A DNA stretch of 64,000 bases, taken from contig NZ_AFPU01000001.1 in NCBI RefSeq assembly GCF_000220175.1, positions 1,275,512-1,339,511 on the forward strand, given 5' to 3'. The translations under genes and the position numbers were made by a program. The stretch's first letter is position 1. Every line of letters begins with the position of its first letter. The notes under the pieces were generated by a model. The model searched no databases. It was not told the origin of the DNA and saw only the letters and a list, made by a program, of their open reading frames with translations. Of this stretch, positions 1-8,166 are shown piece by piece. This DNA comes from Nitrosarchaeum koreense MY1. GTDB taxonomy: Archaea; Thermoproteota; Nitrososphaeria; Nitrososphaerales; Nitrosopumilaceae.

Positions 1-135
1 TCACTTGAATTAGATGCGGAATATGGAATCTCAGGTTGTGTGAGTAATGGAATTGCAATTAAAATTGCAAGAATAGCAGGAATTGCAGCTATTACTATGA
101 CAATTGGTTTTACCATGATCTACCTTAACAGATGA
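1..135 (+). CDS. Partial membrane protein (C-terminal end)
   Basis: Frame 1 is open from the window edge to a TGA at 133-135, giving the last 44 residues of a protein that starts outside. The tail contains one hydrophobic stretch (about residues 18-41, rich in Ile, Ala and Gly) ending in YLNR, so the protein probably ends with a membrane helix and a short polar tail. The family cannot be recognised from this piece. The stop lies 72 bp before the tRNA-Trp gene. Confidence 0.55.
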   Translation, partial: SLELDAEYGISGCVSNGIAIKIARIAGIAAITMTIGFTMIYLNR

Positions 136-236
136 AGCTCATGATTAATCGCAAATAAATCTTGGTTAAAATAACTTAAAATTCTAGTCTATTTCATTCT
201 TGTTCGTGGGGTCGTAGCCTAGCCTGGTAGGGCGAC

Positions 237-261
237 AGTGCATACGTTAGATCACCGCTAA
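237..261 (+). other. Predicted non-canonical tRNA-Trp intron 1 (position 28/29)
   Basis: This 25-nt insertion separates C28 (base 236) from G29 (base 262) of tRNA-Trp. Removing it restores the anticodon stem. Archaeal splicing endonuclease is known to remove introns at such positions through relaxed bulge-helix-bulge motifs. The boundaries could slide by one base. Confidence 0.7.
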
Positions 262-270
262 GGGCTCCAA

Positions 271-323
271 AGGTAAACTAAGCTAAACTGACTCACGGAT
301 GATGTAAGTTTGGAGCTGTAGTG
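271..323 (+). ncRNA. Predicted tRNA-Trp intron 2 with box C/D-like guide content
   Basis: The 53-nt insertion sits at the canonical 37/38 site. It contains CTGA at 288-291 (box D-like), ATGATGT at 299-305 (box C-like) and, directly after, GTTTGGAGC at 308-316. That 9-mer is the exact reverse complement of spliced tRNA-Trp positions 31-39, across the exon junction. In euryarchaea the tRNA-Trp intron is a known box C/D RNA guiding methylation of tRNA-Trp positions 34 and 39. The order of boxes here is unusual, with CTGA before the box C-like motif, so a circularised intron may be the active form. The function is inferred. Confidence 0.55.
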
Positions 324-369
324 ACCCGTAGGTCGCCGGTTCGATTCCGGTCGGCCCCACGTTAGAATA

Positions 370-2634
370 TTATTTATTTTTTAAAACATTTAGTGCTGAA
401 CCAGCTTTGAACCATTCAATTTGTGATTTATTATAAGAATGATTAAGAGAAATTTCATTGTTTGTTCCATCTTTATGCTTAATGATACATTTTACGGGTT
501 TTTGTGGTTCTAGATTATTTAATCCGATAAGACTAATCTTGTCATCTTCTTGAATTTTATTATAATCATCAGGATTACTAAAAGTCAAAGCTAGAATTCC
601 TTGTTTTTTCAAGTTTGTTTCATGTATTCTTGCAAGACTTTTTGTGATAACAGCTGCACATCCTAAATATCTAGGAGACATTGCTGCATGTTCTCTACTA
701 CTTCCTTCACCATAATTATTATCACCAATTATTATCCAACGCATTCCTTTTTCTTTATACTGCCTAGCAATTTTTGAAAAAGATTCTAGTTGATTATTTA
801 AGATGTTCTTTCCTTTACCAATTTCATCATTGAATGCATTGACGGCACCTAAAAGCATATTATCACTAAGATTATCAAGGTGGCCACGAAGTGATAGCCA
901 AGCACCTGCTGGAGAAATATGATCGGTAGTACATTTTCCTTTTGCTTTAACCATAATAGGCAAGTCAACAAAGTCTTTTCCATTCCATGGCAAAAACGGT
1001 TCTAAACGTTGGAGTCGTTTACTGTTAGAATCAATAATTACTTCGACATCGCTTGAATTTTCAGGAGGTAAAACAAAGATTCCCTCAGGTATCTTAAATC
1101 CATTTTTTGGAACCTCGGGGGCAGGTTTTGGTGGTTCAAGTTTAAATTTTGAACCATCTGCAGCAATTAATTCATCTTTTAGAGGATTAAATGAAAGTTT
1201 ACCACTTAGAGCTAATGCAATAATCATCTCTGGACTACCAATAAAATTTAGAGTATTTCTGCGACCGTCGTTACGACCTGGAAAATTTCTGTTAAAACTA
1301 GTAACAATTGTATTTTTTTCATCATTTTTTAATTCTGGTCTATCCCATTGACCAATACATGGACCACATGCATTTGCCAAAACTGTAGCTCCAATATCTT
1401 TTAGTGAATCCATTTGTCCGTCTCTTTCAATAGTACTTCTAATCTGTTCAGAGCCTGGGGTAATTAGAAGGGGAATTTTAGATTTAATACCTTTTAATTT
1501 TGCTTGTTCTGCTAAACTAGCTACCCTAGACATGTCTTCATAAGAAGAGTTCGTGCAACTTCCAATTAATGCAACGGATATTGAATCAATGTATTCATTA
1601 GATTTTACATCATTAGCTAAATTGGAAATTGATCTTGCTAGATCAGGAGTATGTGGTCCAACAATATGTGGTTCTAATGTTGAAAGATTAATTTCAATAA
1701 CTTTATCAAAGAATTTTTCAGGATTAGATTCTACTTCCTTATCTGCAACAAGTAATTCTATATTATGATTTGCAAGTTCTGCAATTTTTTCTCGATTTGT
1801 TGATCTTAGATAAGTTTCCATTCTTTTATCATATGGAAATATTGAACATGTTGCACCCACTTCTGCACCCATGTTTGTAATTGTAGCTTTTCCAGTACAG
1901 CTAATTGTATTTGTACCGGATCCAAAGTATTCAATAATAGAATTTGTTCCTCCCGAAACTGTTAGTTCTTCAGCAACTTTTAGAATGATATCTTTTGGTG
2001 CAGTCCACCCATTAAGTTCTCCAGTTAAGTGGACTCCAATTCTTTTAGGGTAAAGTAATTCCCATGGCAATCCAGCCATAGTTTCAGCTGCATCTAATCC
2101 TCCTACTCCTACAGCAATCATTCCTAATCCACCGGCATTTGGAGTGTGTGAGTCAGTTCCAATCATTAATCCTCCTGGAAATGCATAATTTTCAAGAACA
2201 ACTTGATGAATTATTCCTGCACCAGGTTTCCAAAAGCCACATCCATATTTGGCAGCAGCTGATTGTAGAAATTTGAAGACTTCACTGTTTTCATCTAGTG
2301 CAACTTTCATATCAGAATCACCTGATACTTTAGCACGAATCAAGTGATCACAGTGAACTGTAGTAGGTAAAGCAGTTTGTTTAAGTTCTGCTTGCATAAA
2401 TTGTAGCATTACCATTTGTCCAGTTACATCTTGTAATGCTACACGATCAGGAATAAGGAAAACGTAGTTTTTACCCTCATCGAGATTTTTTTCAGCCATT
2501 TGTTCAAAATGTCCTGAAAGTATTTTTTCAGTAAGTGTTAAAGGTCTGCCAATTATTTTTCGATATTTTTGAATATTTTCACGTGATTTATTGTAAATAC
2601 GAGTTACAAATTCTGGGGTAGTATCTATTTCCAC
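370..2634 (-). CDS. acn: Aconitate hydratase
   Basis: A 754-residue aconitase, interconverting citrate and isocitrate. It has the N-terminal catalytic region with the TDSHTPNAGG motif, cysteines for the 4Fe-4S cluster in GSCTNSS and ACGPCIGQ, and the C-terminal swivel domain with the GDNNYGEGSSREHA motif. The length matches the mitochondrial-type single-chain enzyme. In these archaea aconitase serves the (incomplete or oxidative) TCA cycle in the cytoplasm. The start is a GTG at 2634, with an AT-rich TATA-like element about 30 bp upstream. The gene is single and faces the tRNA-Trp gene. Confidence 0.96.
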   Translation of the reverse strand: MEIDTTPEFVTRIYNKSRENIQKYRKIIGRPLTLTEKILSGHFEQMAEKNLDEGKNYVFLIPDRVALQDVTGQMVMLQFMQAELKQTALPTTVHCDHLIRAKVSGDSDMKVALDENSEVFKFLQSAAAKYGCGFWKPGAGIIHQVVLENYAFPGGLMIGTDSHTPNAGGLGMIAVGVGGLDAAETMAGLPWELLYPKRIGVHLTGELNGWTAPKDIILKVAEELTVSGGTNSIIEYFGSGTNTISCTGKATITNMGAEVGATCSIFPYDKRMETYLRSTNREKIAELANHNIELLVADKEVESNPEKFFDKVIEINLSTLEPHIVGPHTPDLARSISNLANDVKSNEYIDSISVALIGSCTNSSYEDMSRVASLAEQAKLKGIKSKIPLLITPGSEQIRSTIERDGQMDSLKDIGATVLANACGPCIGQWDRPELKNDEKNTIVTSFNRNFPGRNDGRRNTLNFIGSPEMIIALALSGKLSFNPLKDELIAADGSKFKLEPPKPAPEVPKNGFKIPEGIFVLPPENSSDVEVIIDSNSKRLQRLEPFLPWNGKDFVDLPIMVKAKGKCTTDHISPAGAWLSLRGHLDNLSDNMLLGAVNAFNDEIGKGKNILNNQLESFSKIARQYKEKGMRWIIIGDNNYGEGSSREHAAMSPRYLGCAAVITKSLARIHETNLKKQGILALTFSNPDDYNKIQEDDKISLIGLNNLEPQKPVKCIIKHKDGTNNEISLNHSYNKSQIEWFKAGSALNVLKNK

Positions 2635-2788
2635 AAATGTATGTCAATTTAACCGGAATTTAATATTTGCAATCTAAATTACTGCAAATAATGTGATAGG
2701 CATGTAAATTTCTTAACAATTATAAACTAAAAGCAGCTTTATAATTGATTGTTGAGTAATATCAAATATTCTAAAGTGAGGAATTCAA

Positions 2789-3421
2789 ATGGTCAATAAA
2801 GGTTTTCCAAAATTTGGAATGTCCCAAGCAGGGGCATTTGTTGCAGCTTTAAAAAATTATAATTTACCAGACTTTATTTTAGTCCTGATTGCAAAAGAAT
2901 GCAAATCTGATCTCTTAGAAAGAGGACGAATTGATGATAGATTACAGAGCATGAATGATGATGCCTTAGAACTTTTACACAAGGTATTTGTGGGATGTGA
3001 AGAAGATGCTGCAGGAAAATATGCACAATACAGATTCTATGCTTATGTTTCTAGTATGTATCATAAATGTGAGGTTTTAGTAAATGAAACTATTCCAGGA
3101 GCGACTGGAACAAATCACAAAATACCTGTTGCAGTAAAAAATAATGGAATGTATATTGCAGTTGCAGTTAACAAAGCAACTGGAAATCCAGTAAATAAAA
3201 AAGAAACTACCCGATTTTATGAAATGGTTGACGATATCAAAAAAGGTGATCATGGAACCATGTTAAGTGATGCAATCTATGGCTCTTCAGTAGGGTTTAG
3301 AGGAGATGCATTAGTAGAGCTTGAGAATTTGAGTAAATCTAGAACACATGATATTGAAAACAAACTTGATTTCAAAACAGCAAATTTTGAAAACAATATT
3401 TATTCAGTAACAAAGTGTTGA
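2789..3421 (+). CDS. Conserved protein of unknown function, 210 aa
   Basis: A soluble 210-residue protein without signal peptide or membrane helix. The N-terminal half is helical. The middle holds alternating hydrophobic strands (about residues 115-135, containing IPVAVKNNGMYIAVAVNKATG), a pattern that can occur in restriction-nuclease-like folds, but no catalytic triad is convincing. An ATG start is preceded by a GAGG ribosome-binding site 8 bases upstream, and a TATA-like stretch lies near 2740. I do not recognise the family. Confidence 0.8.
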   Translation: MVNKGFPKFGMSQAGAFVAALKNYNLPDFILVLIAKECKSDLLERGRIDDRLQSMNDDALELLHKVFVGCEEDAAGKYAQYRFYAYVSSMYHKCEVLVNETIPGATGTNHKIPVAVKNNGMYIAVAVNKATGNPVNKKETTRFYEMVDDIKKGDHGTMLSDAIYGSSVGFRGDALVELENLSKSRTHDIENKLDFKTANFENNIYSVTKC

Positions 3422-3452
3422 TTCGAATTTATTGAAAATATAGTTTAGTTAA

Positions 3453-4028
3453 CTAGGTATATTTTGTTCTAAGAGTAGAGGTATCAATTGTAAGAAACAT
3501 TGGTTTGCCATCAGTTTTTTCAAAATCGGTCCCATATTGTTCAAAATCCAACTGATCATAGAAATGCTTTGTCCACACATCGTGAACTATCTCTCTGAAT
3601 TTTTTATGTCCTGATGTTCGTAAAAGTTCATGTGCTAATACATGAGAAACAGTTGTACAATTTTTTTCTGCAAGAAATAGCGTGTCAAAATTATCTTTAG
3701 GAGGTTGCCACCAAACCATTCCAAAGTTTTCTGCTTGATAACCTTCACATGTACAATCAGTCCATAGCGGTTTAAAATGACAAAGATAGAAATGAAAAAT
3801 TTCAGATCCTCTTTGTTGATGATCTTGAAGCAGCGTATGTGTATCTAATTTTTGAAATAAACGTCTTGGTTTTGTAATTAATTCATCACATTGAACTTCA
3901 AAATCTTTACCAAATTTTTCTTTGATCCAAACCTTGAAAAAACTTCCCATTTGTTTTACATATTCAAATTCAAGTTTACGTTTTTCAAGATCTTCTTCTT
4001 TTACAACAAAAATAAAATGTAAAATCAT
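3453..4028 (-). CDS. Conserved protein with HELLR-type motif, 191 aa
   Basis: Cytoplasmic 191-residue protein starting with ATG. Near residues 132-150 it carries VLAHELLRTSGHKKFREIVHD, which resembles the helix of a zinc metalloprotease (HExxH) but with Arg in place of the second His and further His residues downstream. A Cys-rich stretch (CTCEG) lies near the middle. It faces the preceding gene convergently. Whether it binds metal or is catalytic cannot be told; no function is assigned. Confidence 0.75.
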   Translation of the reverse strand: MILHFIFVVKEEDLEKRKLEFEYVKQMGSFFKVWIKEKFGKDFEVQCDELITKPRRLFQKLDTHTLLQDHQQRGSEIFHFYLCHFKPLWTDCTCEGYQAENFGMVWWQPPKDNFDTLFLAEKNCTTVSHVLAHELLRTSGHKKFREIVHDVWTKHFYDQLDFEQYGTDFEKTDGKPMFLTIDTSTLRTKYT

Positions 4029-4046
4029 GGTTAGAAAAAAGAATGT

Positions 4047-4286
4047 TTATGATTGACCTTCTATACCCATAAGGGTTAGAGTAGATCTAATCTTTTCAAT
4101 TTTTCGAATCTTCCAAGTAATTGTTTCTCTGAGTTTTTCTACAGTATCAGATTCAATCTTGGCTAAGATATCATATGCTCCGAAAGTGCCATGAACTTCC
4201 TTCACACCGTCTAGACCCTTAAGTTGCTGTATAATAGCCTCTTCAGAACCTAGTTCACAGTTTATTAAAACATAAGCTGTTGCCAT
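4047..4286 (-). CDS. Single-domain Lrp/AsnC ligand-binding (RAM) protein
   Basis: 79 residues comprising only the RAM effector domain of Lrp/AsnC regulators (TAYVLINCELGSEE... VHGTFGAYDILAKIE... IRSTLTLMGIE), with no DNA-binding helix-turn-helix. Such stand-alone RAM proteins form oligomers that bind amino acids and can modulate full-length Lrp partners. The ATG at 4286 is preferred over an in-frame TTG at 4301 because a TATA-like ATATAG element (about 4307-4316) lies 25 bp upstream, fitting a leaderless transcript. A two-domain relative is encoded at 36333-36860. Confidence 0.88.
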   Translation of the reverse strand: MATAYVLINCELGSEEAIIQQLKGLDGVKEVHGTFGAYDILAKIESDTVEKLRETITWKIRKIEKIRSTLTLMGIEGQS

Positions 4287-4334
4287 ATATCCATTAAACA
4301 AAACGACTATATCAATAAACCGATTATGCCGAAT

Positions 4335-4760
4335 TTAGTTTTGAGAAATATCAATAATAGTATCCCAAATTTGCTGAGGTACAGGCATTACAGATAATCT
4401 AGAAATACGAATAAGTTCCCAATTTTGAAATTTTTTCTGTTTTTTCATCTCATCTAATGTGATTGGACGTTTTAATGATTTTTTATATTTAACATCAAAC
4501 ACAATGAATCTTTTGTTATCTTCTTTTGGATTTGGATATGGATCTGAAATCACTTCCATAATTCCAACAATTTGTCGTTCATCACCAGTGTGATAAAATA
4601 AAACAAGATCCCCTTTTTTTATTTCACGCATATGTTTTAGAGCTAAATTATTATGAACACCATCCCATATTGTTGTTTTATCTTTTTTTAGAGTTTCAAA
4701 ATTATATCCTCTTGATCCGCTAGGTTCTTGTTTTGCTAACCAATAATTCACATTTTTCAA
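4335..4760 (-). CDS. EVE domain-containing protein
   Basis: A 141-residue EVE-domain protein with the typical start (YWLAKQEPS), the W-D-G-V motif near residue 33 and the GDLVLFYHTG signature near residues 50-60. EVE domains belong to the PUA-like superfamily and bind modified nucleotides in DNA or RNA; in prokaryotes they are linked to modified-base recognition and sometimes to restriction systems. No restriction partner lies next to it. It ends 34 bp from the RAM-domain gene on the same strand. Confidence 0.9.
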   Translation of the reverse strand: MKNVNYWLAKQEPSGSRGYNFETLKKDKTTIWDGVHNNLALKHMREIKKGDLVLFYHTGDERQIVGIMEVISDPYPNPKEDNKRFIVFDVKYKKSLKRPITLDEMKKQKKFQNWELIRISRLSVMPVPQQIWDTIIDISQN

Positions 4761-4796
4761 AATTTACATCGTTATGAATGCTTTACGTTTTAAAAT

Positions 4797-4980
4797 TGTT
4801 AAATGTTCCCCGGTTCTGACTCGCGCAAGATCATTGGTATTTTTAGCCTAAACCTCCTTGGGTTTTCTAACCGGGGTTTGCCCATATTGTAGCACACCTG
4901 GGTGAATTAGAAATCATTGGTATCAATACGATCGACATCATCCTAATCCGTCTGTGTGCCTGCTCTTGGGCGTTTAACTA
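4797..4980 (-). ncRNA. Unidentified structured non-coding RNA (two-domain fold)
   Basis: This 335-bp gap (4761-5095) has no ORF and is clearly richer in G and C than its surroundings. On the minus strand it folds as a closed unit. GTTAAA (4973-4978) pairs with TTTAAC (4798-4803). One arm has nested helices GCCC/GGGC (4968-4971 with 4880-4883), GCACAC/GTGTGC (4954-4959 with 4892-4897) and ATTAG/CTAAT. The second arm has CCCCGGTT/AACCGGGG (4869-4876 with 4808-4815). ACA trinucleotides follow both arm stems, as in H/ACA guides. The 10-mer TACCAATGAT occurs once in each arm. A strong TTTATAT box at about 5024-5032 supports minus-strand transcription. The class is unknown; RNase P, SRP RNA and a double H/ACA guide were considered. 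Confidence 0.55.
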
Positions 4981-5021
4981 TAGATTTAGCTATGCTAAAA
5001 ACCATTGATCAGAATTACTCA

Positions 5022-5033
5022 GCGATATAAAGT
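5022..5033 (-). promoter_or_regulatory. TATA box of the structured RNA
   Basis: The minus strand reads CTTTATATCGCT here, a good archaeal TATA element. It predicts a start near 5000, about 20 nt before the closing stem of the structured RNA. No CDS follows on this strand for over 260 bp. Confidence 0.5.
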
Positions 5034-5095
5034 AACTAAGCACAAATTTAGTCTCAATTAGAAAATATAATTGAAAAAAATCAAAACATAAAAAA

Positions 5096-6733
5096 TTACT
5101 CAAAAATTAATCCAGAAAGAGAAATCTCAAATCCAACTACTGGAACACGTATTTTGTAGTTTTCAATTGTTTTTGAATTGATTTCACCAATCATACCAAT
5201 TGTTTTTCCATTTATTGAAATTGAAGCTGTTCGTCCTTCTTCAAAAATTGGATGAGATAAAGTTTTTGTTTCAATTTCTAAATTAAATCCTATTTTTAAT
5301 GCAGACTGCAAGATGGACTTAATTTCAGTAAAAGTTGCATCTTGATGTGCACTAATTCCTGCAAGATTAGTTGTTTCATTTATGGGATTTCCATATGAAA
5401 AAACAGTACCAGTTTCAAATAATTTCTGTGGATAAGCAGTATGAATATTTTTAGAAAGATTTTCTAACAATCCAGGAAGAATTGAATCTCGCAAAATTGT
5501 ATGCTCTTGACTCTTTGAGTCTAATACAGAGATTATGTTTCTAGGTTCTCTGTTTGTTATTTCATATAGAACTCGTTTACTTGTCAAGCTTGAATTTAGA
5601 GCTTCAGTGTATCCCAATCCAACCATTATCAGACTTAGAGATTTGAGTTTTACAGATATTGAATTTGGTTGTCCCAAAGTTTGAGATGGTGATAAAATTG
5701 GAATTAAATTCTGGATACCGTAACCCAATGAAACTTCTTCAACTAAATCCATCGGACCAAATATATCAAATCGATATGCAGGTACAGAACAAATAATATT
5801 TTTACCTTTCAAAGTAGCATCGAGTCTTGATTTTTTAAGAGATGAGATAATCTGAGAATTACTAAGATCAAGTCCAAGTGTTTGATTGATTAGATTAGAA
5901 TTAATCAAGATTTTTCTTGACTCTAATTTTGGTGAAGTGTTTTTGGCCCCAAGAATTTTTGTAGAATAGAGAGTAAATCCGGCAGTTTGAAGTATTGTGG
6001 CAACTACAGAAAGCATGTCTTCTGCATCCTCTTTGTTAATACCTGTTACTTCAACAAAGAGATTTTTTGTTTTTGGAGTAACAGCTGTTACTGCTGCATT
6101 GATAATAGGTGGAAATGACACTGTTTGTTTTTTTGAATCTAGAATAAGAGGAATTTTTATTGAATTTCCAAGTATTGTTCCGTATTCTTTCCCTACATCA
6201 GTACTACTAAGAATTTCAGATATGGTAAGTTCACTTTTAGAATTTAATGGAATAAATCTGTGATCCCTATTAGTAGTAGTATAAGTTAAAGGAAAAATGA
6301 TTTTATCTAAATCATGAATTCCAATAGAAGATTTTTTTCTTTTTCTACCTAGTCCAAAATGAAGATCCTCTTGCATTGCCATTAGTTGTTTAATCAAATT
6401 ATCATCAACATTTCCATTTTTTGCAATAATTCCAGTTACAAATGGTCTGATTTTAGATACAGATGGATCTGCATGAATAACATAATTATTTGATTTTTTT
6501 ATGATTAATTTGAAAATTCCTGTTTTGATTCCAAGTAGCCCTTGTAAACCAAGTGCAATACCTAAATCAGTAGAATAATCAGGTCGATTAGGACTATACT
6601 CGATTCTTATCAGATCTTTATCTTCAGATTCAATATCAAGTCCTAAGAAAGGAAGCAAGTCAGAAATTTGTTTTTTTGAAACTTTTCCAATTAATTTTTG
6701 AAGTCTAGAGTAAGATAGTTCAACTACTGGCAT
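5096..6733 (-). CDS. pheT: Phenylalanyl-tRNA synthetase beta subunit
   Basis: 545 residues of the archaeal/eukaryotic-type PheRS beta chain, which pairs with PheS as a heterotetramer to charge tRNA-Phe. Visible features are the B3/B4 editing region, the B5 domain, and a C-terminal catalytic-like domain that holds the structural but not the catalytic motifs. The ATG at 6733 (MPVVELSYSRL) is chosen over an upstream in-frame start at 6754. It overlaps the end of pheS by 10 bp, so the two chains are translated from one transcript. Confidence 0.95.
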   Translation of the reverse strand: MPVVELSYSRLQKLIGKVSKKQISDLLPFLGLDIESEDKDLIRIEYSPNRPDYSTDLGIALGLQGLLGIKTGIFKLIIKKSNNYVIHADPSVSKIRPFVTGIIAKNGNVDDNLIKQLMAMQEDLHFGLGRKRKKSSIGIHDLDKIIFPLTYTTTNRDHRFIPLNSKSELTISEILSSTDVGKEYGTILGNSIKIPLILDSKKQTVSFPPIINAAVTAVTPKTKNLFVEVTGINKEDAEDMLSVVATILQTAGFTLYSTKILGAKNTSPKLESRKILINSNLINQTLGLDLSNSQIISSLKKSRLDATLKGKNIICSVPAYRFDIFGPMDLVEEVSLGYGIQNLIPILSPSQTLGQPNSISVKLKSLSLIMVGLGYTEALNSSLTSKRVLYEITNREPRNIISVLDSKSQEHTILRDSILPGLLENLSKNIHTAYPQKLFETGTVFSYGNPINETTNLAGISAHQDATFTEIKSILQSALKIGFNLEIETKTLSHPIFEEGRTASISINGKTIGMIGEINSKTIENYKIRVPVVGFEISLSGLIFE

Positions 6734-8115
6734 TTTGTTGTACTCCTCAACCAACTCAAATTATTGTTGTAAAATTCTCTAACGTCATCCAAACCATATT
6801 TTAGCATTGCAATTCGTTCAATACCTCCACCCCAAGCTAGTACAGGTTTTGTAATTCCAAGAGGTTTTGTTACTTCTGGTCTAAAAATACCCATACCAAA
6901 TAGCTCTACCCATTTTTCTAATCGATCATTGTAAACCATTGTTTGTAAAGATGGTTCGGTATAAGGAAAGAATGTTGGCCAGAATTTTATTTTTGTGATT
7001 CCTATTCGTCTGTAAAATTCTTGTTGTATTCCCATTAAATCACGCAAAGTAGCATTTTTTCCAACTACGATTCCTTCAATCTGATTAAATTCTACTAGAT
7101 GTTTGTAGCTTACTTTTTCATTTCTAAATACACGTCCAAGAGAGAATACTCTAGCTTCATCAGGTTTGTTTTCTGCGAGGTGTTTGATTGTTACACATGT
7201 TGTATGGGTTCGAAGAACCATTTTTCGTGCTTCATTAATATCCCAATTATATCGCCATCCTTTTTTATGAGATTCAGAAATTTTTTTGATTTGTTCTGAA
7301 GTCCCAATTTTTTTGGCAGATATACCATCAAGATAAAATGTATCTTGTAATTCTCGTGCAGGGTGATCTTGAGGAGTAAATAATGCATCAAAATTCCAAA
7401 AGCTTGGTTGAGTCATACTACCAATTATTTCCGTAAAGCCTAATGTAACAAAGATCTCACGAATTTCATCAATAGTATCCTTTAGAGGATGAGTACGTGC
7501 AACAAATACGTCAGGCACTTTAGATTCAACATTTATCTCACCTGACAAACCAGCAGTTATTTCAATAGATTTTGCAATATCTGTTAATGATATTTCTTTT
7601 GTCTTAATCACATTTTCTATTATAAAATCAGGTCTTTTCAAAATAAAGGATAAATCATCAGCATCAATTTCATTTTTAGATATTTTATTTTCTCCAATTT
7701 GTTTTAGAGTTTTTTCTCCTGGAAGCTCAGAAGGATAATTTTTTAGGAAGATTTTTTCTTCAGATGCATCCACCCAATTATTTTTTCTTGCCAATCCCAT
7801 AGCAGGACCAAAAACATTTCCAAGGTCTTTTTGAAGATCTTGTAATTTTTTTGATTCATTTTTTAATAAATCAAGTAATCTTCTTTCAGGCAATCCTTTA
7901 TGAAATGATTCTAATCCATTTTTTCCAAGTGATAGACTTATAGCTTGAGATTCAGTTACAATAGCCAAACCTTTTAGTTTAAGCCATTCTATTCCACGGC
8001 GGATTTGATCAGGGGATAGATTTGTAGATTTTTCAAGGTTTTCAGGAGTTTGTTTTTCATTGTTTTTCAAAGAGGTAATAATTTTTTTTTCAATCTCATG
8101 AAGTACCTGTGACAT
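6724..8115 (-). CDS. pheS: Phenylalanyl-tRNA synthetase alpha subunit
   Basis: 463 residues. An N-terminal winged-helix-type region (about 1-90) is followed by the class II catalytic core with motif 2 (FSLGRVFRNEKV) and motif 3 (LAWGGGIERIAMLKYG). It activates phenylalanine and transfers it to tRNA-Phe together with PheT. It is the first gene of the pheST operon and is divergent from trpS, with only 51 bp between start codons, so the two promoters share that gap. Confidence 0.96.
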   Translation of the reverse strand: MSQVLHEIEKKIITSLKNNEKQTPENLEKSTNLSPDQIRRGIEWLKLKGLAIVTESQAISLSLGKNGLESFHKGLPERRLLDLLKNESKKLQDLQKDLGNVFGPAMGLARKNNWVDASEEKIFLKNYPSELPGEKTLKQIGENKISKNEIDADDLSFILKRPDFIIENVIKTKEISLTDIAKSIEITAGLSGEINVESKVPDVFVARTHPLKDTIDEIREIFVTLGFTEIIGSMTQPSFWNFDALFTPQDHPARELQDTFYLDGISAKKIGTSEQIKKISESHKKGWRYNWDINEARKMVLRTHTTCVTIKHLAENKPDEARVFSLGRVFRNEKVSYKHLVEFNQIEGIVVGKNATLRDLMGIQQEFYRRIGITKIKFWPTFFPYTEPSLQTMVYNDRLEKWVELFGMGIFRPEVTKPLGITKPVLAWGGGIERIAMLKYGLDDVREFYNNNLSWLRSTTKCQ

Positions 8116-8166
8116 CAGCAGAAAGACTGAAAAAGACTTTTTAAACCTTAACCTAAGTCAAAATGA

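Larger units (their letters stand above)
208..359 (+). tRNA. tRNA-Trp(CCA), interrupted by two predicted introns
   Basis: Acceptor arms 208-214 and 352-358 pair over 7 bp, with discriminator A359. D arm 217-233 and T arm 335-351 are normal. A standard cloverleaf appears only if two introns are removed: 237-261 (between positions 28 and 29, non-canonical) and about 271-323 (canonical 37/38 site). The spliced anticodon stem is then a perfect 5 bp (A27-C28-G29-G30-G31 with CCCGU) around loop CUCCAAA, anticodon CCA. Mature length is 74 nt. The second intron holds box C-like and CTGA motifs and a complement of the anticodon loop. No CCA tail is encoded. The splice sites are inferred by fitting the fold. 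Confidence 0.88.

Noticed and set aside
4797-4980. RNase P RNA on the minus strand
   Set aside because: The 3' part resembles the conserved end of RNase P RNA, but the required 5' conserved segment (GGAAAGUCC-type) is not found within 200 nt, so the name was not given.
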